Origin: Bacteroidota bacterium
Lineage (GTDB): Bacteria; Bacteroidota; Bacteroidia; Bacteroidales; Paludibacteraceae
Direction: 5' to 3'
DNA length: 53,668 nt
NCBI GenBank assembly: GCA_017860345.1
Contig: JAFNAV010000026.1
Location: 1-53,668, forward strand
Part shown: piece by piece, positions 32,929 to 42,104 of the stretch
Position numbering within the stretch: position 1 is the stretch's first letter
Layout: every line of letters starts with the position of its first letter
Notes under the pieces: generated by a model
Databases searched by the model: none
Told to the model about the DNA's origin: nothing
Seen by the model: the letters and a program-made list of their open reading frames with translations, nothing else
Program-made: the position numbers and the translations under genes

Positions 32929-33402
32929 ATGAAAGAACCAGACCTCCTCGTTGATCATGTTTACCAGTTGCAAAAGATGCCCGGCAAGGGTGGGTGGACT
33001 TATGTGAGTATTCCTGAGATAAAACAGGATAAAAGGGCCTGGTTTGGCATGATAAAGGTGAAAGGCTCAATTGATGATTACGAAATAGATAATTATCACA
33101 TAATGCCTATGGGTAACGGCGGAATGTTCTTGCCGGTAAAGGGTGATATTCGCAAGGTGATTGGCAAACAGGTGGGCGATTGGGTTCACGTGGTTTTGTA
33201 TTCGCTGGAGTTGCCTGCTGTGGAGGCCGATGATTTTTTTGCATGCCTGCAAGACGAACCGCTGGCTTTAGAGCGGTTTAATAAGCTGTCGCAAAATGAG
33301 CAAAAGAAAGTAAGAGACTGGATTTATGCGGTTAAAAACGACGATACAAAGGTGGAACGTATTGCTCAAACAATAGAACGTCTGCTTCAACAGAGAGATT
33401 AA
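32929..33402 (+). CDS. DUF1905 and YdeI/OmpD-associated domain protein
   Basis: 157 residues, cytosolic. The first part (about 8-90: GGWTYVSIPEIKQDKRAWFGMIKVKGSIDDYEI, MPMGNGGMFLPVKGDIRKVIGKQVGDWVHVVL) is a DUF1905 beta barrel. The C-terminal part (about 95-155: FFACLQDEPLALERFNKLSQNEQKKVRDWIYAVKNDDTKVERIAQTIERL) is the helical YdeI/OmdA-like domain, linked in other bacteria to bacteriocin protection. The two domains are often fused this way. The function here is not established. It is convergent with the phosphotransacylase gene, stops 13 bp apart, with no terminator visible. Confidence 0.9.
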   Translation: MKEPDLLVDHVYQLQKMPGKGGWTYVSIPEIKQDKRAWFGMIKVKGSIDDYEIDNYHIMPMGNGGMFLPVKGDIRKVIGKQVGDWVHVVLYSLELPAVEADDFFACLQDEPLALERFNKLSQNEQKKVRDWIYAVKNDDTKVERIAQTIERLLQQRD

Positions 33403-33415
33403 ATTGCGTTGAAAA

Positions 33416-34324
33416 TCAGACCAAAATACAGGCCATAGCTATGCTGTAAAACTTGGATTGCACGCTTTCGCTTCGTGAGGTAAGCACTACGGGCTTGTCG
33501 GTGCCCTGAAGTAAGCCGCCCATTTCAGCGCCCGCAAAAATCATTAAGCCTTTATAAAACGGGTTGGCACTTGCAAAGTCAGGAAACACAAGAATGTCAG
33601 CATCGCCAAGTACGGGTGTTTTTACGTTTTTGATACTGCCGCGCTCTTTATCTAAAGCCAGAAAAATATCCAAAGGTCCGTCCATAATCACATCTCCAAA
33701 CTCACCATTTCGCCACGAATCCATAAGGTCAAGATAATCCTGCATGTATTGTATTTTAGGATTTGCCTTTTCGGTAGCATGTATCAGGGCAATTTTGGGT
33801 TTGGTAATTCCAAATTTATAAGCCGTTTCGATGGAATAGCGAATCATAGCTTTGCGTTGCATCAGGTTGGGCGATGGGATTACTGCGGGGTCGGTAAAAA
33901 ACAAGAGTTTATGATAGTCAGGTATTTCGAGGGCAGCGGCAAACGAAAGTACATTGCCCGGTTTGAGCAATCCTTTTTCTTTATCCAGAATAGCCCTTAG
34001 CAGTACATCGGTGTTTACAAGCCCTTTCATTAAAATATCAGCTTCGCCGTTATGAACCATACTCACAGCCTTGAGCGTGGCAAGTTGCACATCGGGTTCG
34101 TCAATAATATGTATAAATGGCGATGGATTATGCTCAAACATATGAGGCGACTCTATGGAGGCCACGTCGCCAATCAGAAAGGCTTCGACAATGCCGGCAG
34201 TGGCAGCCATACACACAGCGTCGAGTGTATGCGCATCCACAGCATTGGCCACAGCCAGCTTTTTGCGGGTGTGAACAGTTTGCAGATGTGCGGTAAGCTC
34301 GGCAAATGAGGCTATGGCTTTCAT
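33416..34324 (-). CDS. ptb: Phosphate butyryltransferase / phosphate acyltransferase family
   Basis: 302 residues. Transfers acyl groups (butyryl, or acetyl/branched chain) between CoA and phosphate. Features of the PTA/PTB fold: NGEADILMKGLVNTDVLLRAI, FFTDPAVIPSPNLMQRKAMI, PKIALIHATEKANPKIQYMQD and DADILVFPDFASANPFYKGLM. The length fits Ptb and is too short for the two-domain Pta. Butyrate kinase (buk), the usual neighbour, is not next to it; the gene appears monocistronic. It may serve butyrate or branched-chain fatty acid metabolism. The start ATGAAAGCC coincides with the end of a shared leader element, and a well-formed -33/-7 promoter lies about 180 bp upstream. Confidence 0.85.
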   Translation of the reverse strand: MKAIASFAELTAHLQTVHTRKKLAVANAVDAHTLDAVCMAATAGIVEAFLIGDVASIESPHMFEHNPSPFIHIIDEPDVQLATLKAVSMVHNGEADILMKGLVNTDVLLRAILDKEKGLLKPGNVLSFAAALEIPDYHKLLFFTDPAVIPSPNLMQRKAMIRYSIETAYKFGITKPKIALIHATEKANPKIQYMQDYLDLMDSWRNGEFGDVIMDGPLDIFLALDKERGSIKNVKTPVLGDADILVFPDFASANPFYKGLMIFAGAEMGGLLQGTDKPVVLTSRSESVQSKFYSIAMACILV

Positions 34325-34398
34325 GCGTTCTTTTTAATTTTTTTGTTAGTTGTCGCATGGAACTCGTATCCCGATAGCTATCGGGATGCGGGTTTCAT
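34322..34398 (-). promoter_or_regulatory. Leader element copy C (ends on the ptb start codon)
   Basis: On the minus strand: ATGAAACCCGCAT, the palindrome CCCGATAGCTATCGGG (identical to that at 1732-1747), ACGAGTTCCATGCGACAAC, an A-rich stretch and finally ATGAAA, the ptb start. The order of parts is the same as in copy A, with a shorter centre and weaker sequence identity. Confidence 0.5.
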
Positions 34399-34505
34399 TT
34401 CAAAAAAATAAATTTATATTAAAGCGTGAACTTTCATGCTTAAAACCGACTGCCAATAATAGCTCTCCGGAGCTTCCGGGCGCGTGTGACTTACGATTTT
34501 CAGAA

Positions 34506-34535
34506 CAAATGTAACCAATTTTTTTTATCATACAA
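34506..34535 (-). promoter_or_regulatory. Promoter of the ptb-like gene
   Basis: On the minus strand TTG (34535-34533), exactly 19 bp, TACATTTG (34513-34506). This full -33/-7 match implies a 5' UTR of about 175 nt that contains leader element C and its palindrome. Confidence 0.5.
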
Positions 34536-34781
34536 TAGCATTGTACTTCCGCAAGGAAACATCTAAAAACCTGCTGTTTATAGATGTTGATTGTTTGCTT
34601 TGAACCTGAACTTAAAAGGTGGGGTAAACTTCTTTTTAGGCGGGAAATAAATTTTTTATATTACAATTTATAACTTTGTGTCAGGGTGTAATTTTTTGAG
34701 ATAAAAACATTGAAAATTCTCTCATATATTTAAAATTAACCAAAAAGAGATTTACATCTGTTCTATAAAAAAATTTCTTTG

Positions 34782-34789
34782 TATCTTTG
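34782..34789 (+). promoter_or_regulatory. -7 box for the GT117 operon
   Basis: TATCTTTG fits TAnnTTTG, 58 bp before the ATG at 34848. The -33 box is weak. Confidence 0.45.
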
Positions 34790-34847
34790 ATGCCTTTAAA
34801 ACAATGATATTGTTGAGGCTAATAACAAAAACATTATTCATCACTAC

Positions 34848-37800
34848 ATGAAACAATACAAATTACTGAACACCATTTTCGGTTGGGTTGCTTTTGCTGT
34901 GGCAGCGGCAACGTATCTGCTTACAATTGAGCCTACTGCAAGTTTTTGGGATTGCGGAGAATTTATCTCTACTGCTTACAAACTCGATGTAGGACACCCG
35001 CCAGGGGCTCCATTCTTTATGCTTGCCGGTAGATTCTTTTCTCTGTTTGCTTCTGATCCCGGTCAGGTGCCGGTAATGATTAATACTTTGTCGGCTTTGG
35101 CAAGTGCTTTCACTATTTTGTTTCTGTTCTGGTCTATCACGCATTTAGCCCGCAAAGTTATAGTGCGCAAAGAAGAAGATTATTCGCTGGCTAATATCAT
35201 TGCTATTATAGGTTCGGGCCTTGTAGGTGCTTTGGCGTATACATTTTCTGATACTTTCTGGTTCTCGGCTGTCGAAGGCGAAGTATATGCTTCGTCATCG
35301 TTATTTACAGCTGTGGTATTCTGGGCTATACTTAAATGGGACGATGTGGCCGACAATGAAGGCTCGGACAGATGGTTGATCCTTATTGCGTATCTGATGG
35401 GACTTTCTATCGGGGTACACTTACTCAACCTGCTTGCTATTCCGGCTATTGTATTAGTTTATTATTTCCGTAAATACACACCTTCGGTTAAGGGCGTTAT
35501 TTTGGCTATGTTGGCTTCGGCCGTTATTCTGGGCGTTGTGCTTTATGGTATTATTCCCGGATTTGTTGAGGTTGCCAGCTGGTTCGAACTGTTGTTCGTA
35601 AATAAGTTTGGAATGCCGTTCAACTCCGGTTTATACATCTATATATTGCTTACCATTGCTGCTTTGGCCTGGGGTATATACGAGTCGTACAAGGATAGTA
35701 ATTTTATCCGAATGGCGGTATCTTTTATATTGGCAGTAGTGCTGGTAGGTATACCGTTTTTTGGGTCTCACGTAGTTCTCGGAATAATCGTAATAGCCGG
35801 GTTAGCCGTATTCTTCTATTATCGGCGCAGCAAAATAAGCGCTCGCTGGCTCAATACGGCTCTTACCATGATTACAGTAATCCTGATCGGATATTCATCC
35901 TATACGGTAATTGTTATTCGCTCGGCTGCCAATCCACCTATGGATCAGAACTCGCCGGACAATGTATTTGCCCTGAAATACTACCTCAATCGCGAACAAT
36001 ATGGCGACCGTCCGTTGTTGTACGGCTCGGTTTACAATGCACCGGTTAAGCTCAATGTTGAAGGAAATATGTGTGTGCCTGTAGAGAAAAAAGGAGAGGC
36101 GCAGTATGCTCCAAAACCTAAAACATCGCCCACCGACAAAGATGAGTATGTAAAAACAGGCTACAAAATGGACTATGTGATGGATGAACGCTTTGATATG
36201 CTTTTCCCGCGTATGTACAGCACAACACCGTCGCATATCGAAGCATATAAAATATGGGCCAAAATAAAAGGTACGCCTATAACATATGAATATTGCGGAC
36301 AACAAAAAACGGATATTAAGCCAACTTTTGGCGAAAATATAAAATTCTTTATCGATTATCAGGTAGGTTTTATGTACTGGCGCTATTTTATGTGGAACTT
36401 TAGCGGTAGGCAGAATGATATGCAGGGCAACGGTGAAATTGAACATGGTAACTGGATAACCGGTTTTAATTTAATAGATAAATACATGGTGGGCGACCAA
36501 CAAACGCTCCCTACCGAACTGAAAGAAAACAAAGGGCACAACAAGTATTATCTGCTGCCGCTTATATTGGGTATATTCGGTATTGTATTTCAGATTTATG
36601 GCGGCAAAGAAGGCAAGCACAGCTTCTGGGTTACTCTGCTGCTGTTTATTCTTACCGGACTTGCCATTGTGGTTTATCTGAATCAAACTCCTTATCAACC
36701 ACGTGAGCGCGACTATGCCTATGCGGGTTCTTTCTATGCTTTCAGTATCTGGATAGGACTGGGTGTGCTCGGTATTATCCGTGCTATTGATAAATTTGTG
36801 CCCAAAAACATAGCTGCGGTGGCCGTGAGTTTACTTGCTCTGGGTGTGCCGGTACTTATGGCTTCGGAAAACTGGGACGACCACGACCGTAGCAACCGGT
36901 TTACTGCACGTGATTTCGGTCAAAACTACCTTAAATCGCTTAAGCCTAATGCCATTATTTTTACCAATGGTGATAACGATACTTTCCCGCTTTGGTACAA
37001 TCAGGAGGTAGAAGGGCAACGCACCGATGTACGCGTTTGTAACCTCAGCTACCTGCAAACCGACTGGTATATCGACCAGATGAAGCGTGGCGCTTACGAA
37101 TCCAAACCATTACCCATCACATGGCATCCGAAGGATTACATCAGCGGCAAAAACGAAGTAATCTGGGTTGAAGATATGATTAAGGATTCTCTTGATATTA
37201 ATGCGGCGTACGATTTTCTTTTGTCGTCCGACGAGCAAACCAAGATGAATGGTGAGTCATTTATTCCATCCAAGAAACTCTTTATCCCTGTTGATGCTGC
37301 ACAGGTTGTTAAGTCGGGTACGCTTACTCCGCAGGAAGCTTCCGAAATTATACCGAGAATTAATGTGCAACTTAATCGCCGCATAACTAAAAGCGAGGCC
37401 ATGGTACTCGAATTGCTGAGGTCGAATAACTGGAATCGTCCGATTTATTTTGCAGTAACTGTTGGCGATGATTATTATATGGGATTGAGCGATCACTTCA
37501 AACTTACAGGTTTGGCGTATCAAATACTACCGGTTGGAGTTAAAGGTGCCGGCTCGGGAGTTAATACTGCCGAAATGTACGACAACATGATGAATAAGTT
37601 CAAATACGGTAACATCAAAGATGCCAAAGTATATCTGGATGAAAATACCCTCAGAATGTGCCGTACACACAGGATGATGTTTACGCAGCTTGTAGAGGCG
37701 CTTTATGCCGAAGGAGATTCTGCCAAAACATTGAAAGCTCTCGATTACTGTAACGAAATGATTCCGGGAAGCGCCGTTCGCCATGATTATGTGTCAACAA

Positions 37801-38063
37801 TTCTGGCTCAGTATTACTACAAACTTGGTCAGTCGCAGAAAGGCGATGCCATTATGGATGCGGTGGCTAAAGATGCGGTGGAATATCTCAACTGGTATTT
37901 TAATTTGCCCCGTTCGCAGCGCAATACATCCTCAAGCCGTATCAGTCATTATATGGCTGTGCTGAATCAGGTGTTAAGAATCTGCGATCAGGAAAAACAG
38001 GAGAAAATTCTCAAGAAATATTCTCCGATATTTTCAAGATATACCCAAAGTGCCGATTTGTAA
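34848..38063 (+). CDS. DUF2723 / GT117 family membrane glycosyltransferase (TMEM260-like)
   Basis: 1071 residues. The DUF2723 domain (about 10-170) opens with LLTIEPTASFWDCGEFISTAYKLDVGHPPGAPFFMLAGRFF, carrying the acidic and HPPG residues of GT-C type lipid-sugar transferases. It is followed by about ten membrane helices to about 340, a soluble loop, further helices (565-670) and a long periplasmic C-terminal part with FTNGDNDTFPLWYNQEVEGQRTDVRVCNLSYLQTDWY and a helical repeat region near the end. The family is related to eukaryotic TMEM260 O-mannosyltransferase, and in Bacteroidota it is a candidate for protein O-glycosylation or envelope glycan transfer. The specific substrate is unknown. 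Its stop TAA abuts the ATG of the deacetylase gene, so the two are co-transcribed. Confidence 0.92.
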   Translation: MKQYKLLNTIFGWVAFAVAAATYLLTIEPTASFWDCGEFISTAYKLDVGHPPGAPFFMLAGRFFSLFASDPGQVPVMINTLSALASAFTILFLFWSITHLARKVIVRKEEDYSLANIIAIIGSGLVGALAYTFSDTFWFSAVEGEVYASSSLFTAVVFWAILKWDDVADNEGSDRWLILIAYLMGLSIGVHLLNLLAIPAIVLVYYFRKYTPSVKGVILAMLASAVILGVVLYGIIPGFVEVASWFELLFVNKFGMPFNSGLYIYILLTIAALAWGIYESYKDSNFIRMAVSFILAVVLVGIPFFGSHVVLGIIVIAGLAVFFYYRRSKISARWLNTALTMITVILIGYSSYTVIVIRSAANPPMDQNSPDNVFALKYYLNREQYGDRPLLYGSVYNAPVKLNVEGNMCVPVEKKGEAQYAPKPKTSPTDKDEYVKTGYKMDYVMDERFDMLFPRMYSTTPSHIEAYKIWAKIKGTPITYEYCGQQKTDIKPTFGENIKFFIDYQVGFMYWRYFMWNFSGRQNDMQGNGEIEHGNWITGFNLIDKYMVGDQQTLPTELKENKGHNKYYLLPLILGIFGIVFQIYGGKEGKHSFWVTLLLFILTGLAIVVYLNQTPYQPRERDYAYAGSFYAFSIWIGLGVLGIIRAIDKFVPKNIAAVAVSLLALGVPVLMASENWDDHDRSNRFTARDFGQNYLKSLKPNAIIFTNGDNDTFPLWYNQEVEGQRTDVRVCNLSYLQTDWYIDQMKRGAYESKPLPITWHPKDYISGKNEVIWVEDMIKDSLDINAAYDFLLSSDEQTKMNGESFIPSKKLFIPVDAAQVVKSGTLTPQEASEIIPRINVQLNRRITKSEAMVLELLRSNNWNRPIYFAVTVGDDYYMGLSDHFKLTGLAYQILPVGVKGAGSGVNTAEMYDNMMNKFKYGNIKDAKVYLDENTLRMCRTHRMMFTQLVEALYAEGDSAKTLKALDYCNEMIPGSAVRHDYVSTILAQYYYKLGQSQKGDAIMDAVAKDAVEYLNWYFNLPRSQRNTSSSRISHYMAVLNQVLRICDQEKQEKILKKYSPIFSRYTQSADL

Positions 38064-38669
38064 ATGAACGCGCAGTTTCCTGCTTTCATGCGTCCGTTTT
38101 TTGCCGGTACAGTATGGCGCAAAAAAACATCGTCGAAAGTGATTTATCTTACTTTCGACGATGGCCCTGTACCCGAGGTTACTCCGCTGGTGTTGGATAT
38201 ACTGGATCGATATGGATGGAAAGCTACTTTTTTTAATGTTGGCGATAATGTTCGTAAATATCCTGAGCTTTATCAGGAACTTATAAACCGGGGACATCAA
38301 ACCGGTAACCATACATTTAATCATTTGGCAGGATTTAAATATTCTACCGATGAATATGTAAGCAATGTGCGTAAAGCTGCGGAGTATATCCGGAGCAATC
38401 TTTTCAGACCTCCGCATGGGCGCATTACCCGGGCGCAGATTAAAGCGCTGAAACAAGACTACCGGATTATCATGTGGGATGTGATTACACATGATTACAA
38501 CGCCCGGCTATCCCGCGAACAGGTGCTGAAAAATGTAACCCGGAATTTGAGAAAGGGCTCTATCGTGGTTTTTCACGATTCGGTAAAAGCCCGAAATCAT
38601 GTATTGAGTGTTTTGCCCGAAGCTATCGAGTTTTGGATTTCAAACGGTTATACCTTCGGACTGCTATGA
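38064..38669 (+). CDS. Polysaccharide deacetylase (NodB homology domain)
   Basis: 201 residues forming a single NodB domain without signal peptide. Motif 1 TFDDGP (30-35) holds the catalytic base Asp32 and metal-binding Asp33. Motif 2 is HQTGNHTFNH with metal ligands His83 and His87. Motif 3 is RPPHGR, and the late IVVFHDS supplies the catalytic His. It probably removes acetyl groups from a cell-wall or envelope glycan or lipid-linked sugar. It starts at the base after the stop of the GT117 gene, suggesting translational coupling and a shared pathway (for example modifying the transferred sugar), which is inference. DUF2851 follows after 34 bp. Confidence 0.93.
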   Translation: MNAQFPAFMRPFFAGTVWRKKTSSKVIYLTFDDGPVPEVTPLVLDILDRYGWKATFFNVGDNVRKYPELYQELINRGHQTGNHTFNHLAGFKYSTDEYVSNVRKAAEYIRSNLFRPPHGRITRAQIKALKQDYRIIMWDVITHDYNARLSREQVLKNVTRNLRKGSIVVFHDSVKARNHVLSVLPEAIEFWISNGYTFGLL

Positions 38670-38703
38670 TTTGATTCGTTTTTTTTTTACCTAAAACCTG
38701 TTT

Positions 38704-39978
38704 ATGAAAGAGTCTGTTTTACATTATGTGTGGCAGCAAAAACTTTTTGCAGCTATAGAGCTTAAAACTACCGATGGAGAATCGTTGGAAATCATTAACC
38801 CAGGGAAACCAAATACGGATGCCGGGCCTGATTTTTTTAATGCTCAAATAAGAATTAATGGCACATTGTGGGCCGGAAATATTGAGATACATTATAATGC
38901 GGGTGATTGGTACAGGCACGGTCACGATAACGACAAAGCGTACGATAATATTATTTTGCATGTTGTGAAAAATGCCGACGCTGAGGTATTCCGGTTCAAC
39001 GGACAGAAAATCCCTCAGCTTGAATTGAAATATCCTGAACGAATAGATGAGCTTTACTCTCAGCTTATTAAGGACCAAAAATGGGTGCCATGCGCCGATA
39101 AAATTGCCGGAGTGCCGGCCATATTTATTCAAAACTGGAAAACGGCCTTATTAACCGAGCGCCTCAGTCAGAAAATGGAAAGTATACAAAGCCTGCTGGC
39201 CGAAAATATGCACCATTGGGAAGAATCTTTTTACGTTGTTTTAGCCCGAAGTTTTGGTTTTGGAACAAATAGTCAGGCTTTCGAGCGGCTTGCCCGTTCG
39301 CTTCAGATAAGCGTGCTTGCCCGGCACAAAAACGATTTGTTTCAAATCGAAAGCCTGCTTTTCGGTCAGGCCGGATTATTGCACCACGACGCTGCTGACG
39401 AGTATATGCTTGCTTTGAGTAAAGAATATCAGTTTCTGAAAGAGAAATATGCTCTGATACCCATGGATGCTGCTCAATGGAAACTGCTCAGGCTTAGGCC
39501 TGATAATTTTCCTCATGTGCGCATTGCTCAGTTTGCTGCGCTTATTCACAGCTCGGTTAAGTTGTTTTCAAAGATAATCGAAAACCCTGAACCTGATTAC
39601 CTCCGACGATTGTTTGTAGTTGAACCGTCGGCATACTGGAAAACGCATTATTTGTTTGGGCATTCGAGTCCCGAAAAACCAAAACAGCTTGGGCGTAGTT
39701 CGGTGAATAGCATTATTGTGAATACGGTTGTACCGTTTCTGTTTTGTTATGCCGATAGTAAAAACGTTCAACTGCTGAAAGATAAAGCGGTGTATATACT
39801 GGAACATATCCCTGCAGAGCAAAACTCTGTGGTGAAAGGCTGGGAGGCATTAGGTGTAAAATCAACTTCTGCGTTTGATACACAGGCGCTTTTGCAGCTT
39901 AAGAAAAAGTATTGCGACGAAAAGAAATGCTTACGGTGCCGTATCGGACATAAAGTGCTGACTAAAGATATTGTATAG
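38704..39978 (+). CDS. DUF2851 family protein
   Basis: 424 residues, cytosolic by appearance. The N-terminus MKESVLHYVWQQKLFAAIEL and the motif NPGKPNTDAGPDFFNAQIRINGTLWAGNIEIHYNAGDWYRHGHDNDKAYDNIILHVV are diagnostic for DUF2851, a Bacteroidota family whose acidic/His pattern around NTDAGPDFFNA...GNIEIH recalls a nuclease-like metal site. The C-terminal CDEKKCLRCRIGHKVL holds a small Cys cluster (CxxxxCxxC) that could bind zinc. The function is unknown. It is the third gene of the likely operon starting at 34848. Confidence 0.9.
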   Translation: MKESVLHYVWQQKLFAAIELKTTDGESLEIINPGKPNTDAGPDFFNAQIRINGTLWAGNIEIHYNAGDWYRHGHDNDKAYDNIILHVVKNADAEVFRFNGQKIPQLELKYPERIDELYSQLIKDQKWVPCADKIAGVPAIFIQNWKTALLTERLSQKMESIQSLLAENMHHWEESFYVVLARSFGFGTNSQAFERLARSLQISVLARHKNDLFQIESLLFGQAGLLHHDAADEYMLALSKEYQFLKEKYALIPMDAAQWKLLRLRPDNFPHVRIAQFAALIHSSVKLFSKIIENPEPDYLRRLFVVEPSAYWKTHYLFGHSSPEKPKQLGRSSVNSIIVNTVVPFLFCYADSKNVQLLKDKAVYILEHIPAEQNSVVKGWEALGVKSTSAFDTQALLQLKKKYCDEKKCLRCRIGHKVLTKDIV

Positions 39979-40008
39979 AACTAACAAAGTTTTGTTTAAA
40001 TTTTTAAA

Positions 40009-41841
40009 ATGAATTATCTAAATAAAATATCAATATTTCTTACCATTGCAGGTATCTCGTTTCTGGTTTATTCCTGTGCCAATAAAGCGCAGGGACCTAC
40101 CGGAGGCGCTAAAGATGTAACACCACCCAAAGTGCTGAAATCGACACCAGTCAATGGAGCGCTTAATTTTAATAAAAAACAAGTGCAGATTTTTTTCGAC
40201 GAGAATATCTCGGTGGAAAAAGTAAATGATAATGTACTAATATCTCCTCCGCAAAAAAGCCAACCCATAGTTAAGGGAAATGCCCGCGTGCTGACAGTGT
40301 CATTTGAAGATAATCTGATTGACAGCACTACCTATACCATCAATTTTGGAAATGCCATTGTAGATTTGAACGAAAAGAACCCTCTGAAAAATTACCGGTT
40401 TTCGTTTTCTACAGGGAATGAGATAGATACCCTGCAAATTTCCGGCACATTGATCGATGCTGAAAATCTGAACCCCATGGCAGGAGTTTTGGTGGGCATT
40501 TATCAGGCTACTGAAAAAGATTCGGCGTTTTTGCAAAAACCATTTTTGCGAATTGGGAAAACCGACGAGTCCGGCCGGTTTATTATCGACAATGTAAAAT
40601 CCGGGCAATACAAGGTATTTGCTTTAGATGATACCAGCCGTGATTATTTTTATCAGCAGGGCGAAGGCGTTGCTTTTCTCGATTCGCTTGTTACGCCCAC
40701 GTTCAGGCGCGAGGAAATGCGCGATACTATCTGGAAAGACTCTGTAACGGTGGATAGCATAAGGACTTATATGGGCACCAGATTTTTGCCGGATAATATT
40801 TTGCTTAAATACTTTAAAGAAGCTAAGAAAAGACAATATTTCCTGAAACAGGAAAGAAAACAACCTCAGGCTTTTACCTTGTTCTTTAACGCACCTTTAG
40901 CCGAGCTTCCGGTTATAAAACCATTGAATTTTAACTGGGATGACAAGTATATGCTCCAGAAAAACAACACGATGGATACGCTTACTTACTGGATAACAGA
41001 GTCGGATGTGTACAATAAAGATACCTTGCAGATGAGTATGACTTATCTGAAAACGGACTCTGTTTTCAGGCTTGTTCCGCAAACCGACACCCTGAATGTA
41101 TTTATGCGTAAGGTAAATGTGGGTGGTAAAACCAAAAAAGGAGACAAAGTGCCTGACCTGAAAGCTCCATTCTACAAGTTTAATACGAATATAAGCGGGT
41201 CGTTTGATGTGTTTTCACCTATAGTTTTCAGGTTCGAGTCGCCACTCAAAGCTGCAGATGTTTCCAAAATTCATTTGTATCAGAAGATTGACTCTACGCT
41301 CAAGGCGCTACCGGTCAGCTGGCAACAAACCGACTCTACTAAAATGGTGTACGCTCTGAATTATAAATGGGAGCCTGAAAAGACGTACGAAATTGCCATA
41401 GATTCTACTGCTTACAGAGATATATATAATAATGAAAGCGATAAATTTAAGGCCGAATTTAAAATAAAATCGCTGGACGAATATGCCGCCATAAAAATGC
41501 TACTTGCTCAATATGATTCTTTAATGGTGTTGCAGGTGCTGGATACAAAAGATAATGTGCTGGCCACCAAACCGGCCGTGCAAAAAGGGACTTTGTTTGA
41601 ATATCTGCGTCCGGGCGATTATTTTGTGAGGGCGTTTATCGACAGGAACCGAAACGGCGTATGGGATACCGGCGAACTGATAAGCAGGCGTAGTCCTGAG
41701 GAGGTATATTATTATCCTAAGAAACTTACGTTGAAGGCTAACTGGGAATTTGAGGAGAGCTGGAATATCAATGAAATACCGCTTTTACAACAAAAACCGG
41801 CCGAACTTAAAAAAGACACTGCCAAGAAAACCGGCCAATAA
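40009..41841 (+). CDS. Ig-like domain lipoprotein (Big_5 type)
   Basis: 610 residues. A lipoprotein signal (MNYLNKISIFLTIAGISFLVYSC) with Cys23 is followed by ANKAQGPTGGAKDVTPPKVLKSTPVNGALNFNKKQVQIFFDENI, the opening of a Big_5/SbsA Ig-like domain (about 35-135). A carboxypeptidase-like beta domain follows (about 145-215, ISGTLIDAENLNPMAGVLVGIYQ, KSGQYKVFALDD), with more beta-rich sequence to the end and a final DRNRNGVWDTGEL turn. This is a widespread conserved Bacteroidota envelope lipoprotein of unknown role. It starts 30 bp after DUF2851, and a hairpin/T-run at 41867 ends the operon. Confidence 0.87.
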   Translation: MNYLNKISIFLTIAGISFLVYSCANKAQGPTGGAKDVTPPKVLKSTPVNGALNFNKKQVQIFFDENISVEKVNDNVLISPPQKSQPIVKGNARVLTVSFEDNLIDSTTYTINFGNAIVDLNEKNPLKNYRFSFSTGNEIDTLQISGTLIDAENLNPMAGVLVGIYQATEKDSAFLQKPFLRIGKTDESGRFIIDNVKSGQYKVFALDDTSRDYFYQQGEGVAFLDSLVTPTFRREEMRDTIWKDSVTVDSIRTYMGTRFLPDNILLKYFKEAKKRQYFLKQERKQPQAFTLFFNAPLAELPVIKPLNFNWDDKYMLQKNNTMDTLTYWITESDVYNKDTLQMSMTYLKTDSVFRLVPQTDTLNVFMRKVNVGGKTKKGDKVPDLKAPFYKFNTNISGSFDVFSPIVFRFESPLKAADVSKIHLYQKIDSTLKALPVSWQQTDSTKMVYALNYKWEPEKTYEIAIDSTAYRDIYNNESDKFKAEFKIKSLDEYAAIKMLLAQYDSLMVLQVLDTKDNVLATKPAVQKGTLFEYLRPGDYFVRAFIDRNRNGVWDTGELISRRSPEEVYYYPKKLTLKANWEFEESWNINEIPLLQQKPAELKKDTAKKTGQ

Positions 41842-41866
41842 CCAACCGGCTAATTTTAAAAGATTT

Positions 41867-41908
41867 AAAGAGGGTGGAAACTTACAGTTTACTAACCTCT
41901 TTTTTTTG
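41867..41908 (+). terminator. Terminator of the GT117-NodB-DUF2851-Ig operon
   Basis: AAAGAGG (41867-41873) pairs with CCTCTTT (41896-41902), with an inner AAACT/AGTTT stem, followed by a T-run (eight T in all). Confidence 0.7.
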
Positions 41909-42067
41909 CTCAGTTTATTTTTTATTGTGCAAAAAAACATTAAAAATCAGCCTGTTTGCATTTTTTTTGTATCTTTATAAATCTATATATCAATTACATA
42001 CTAATTACCCTACCTTTATTGGCAATATTTATACCCGGTAAAATAGAGCTAATATCAAATTATTATG

Positions 42068-42075
42068 TACTTTTG
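42068..42075 (+). promoter_or_regulatory. -7 box of the rseC-rnf operon
   Basis: TACTTTTG fits TAnnTTTG, 29 bp before the ATG at 42105. It overlaps an in-frame TTG at 42075, so that earlier start can be discarded. Confidence 0.5.
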
Positions 42076-42104
42076 TGTCCAAATTGCAATGTGGACATTA
42101 CAAA

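Larger units (their letters stand above)
34325..34847. other. Divergent intergenic region, ptb-like / GT117 gene
   Basis: 523 bp with leader element C, the ptb promoter (34506-34535) and the plus-strand -7 box at 34782. The rest is AT-rich. No further gene is seen. Confidence 0.6.

Noticed and set aside
42075..42104. TTG start for RseC at 42075
   Set aside because: It overlaps the -7 box TACTTTTG; the ATG at 42105 matches the family N-terminus.
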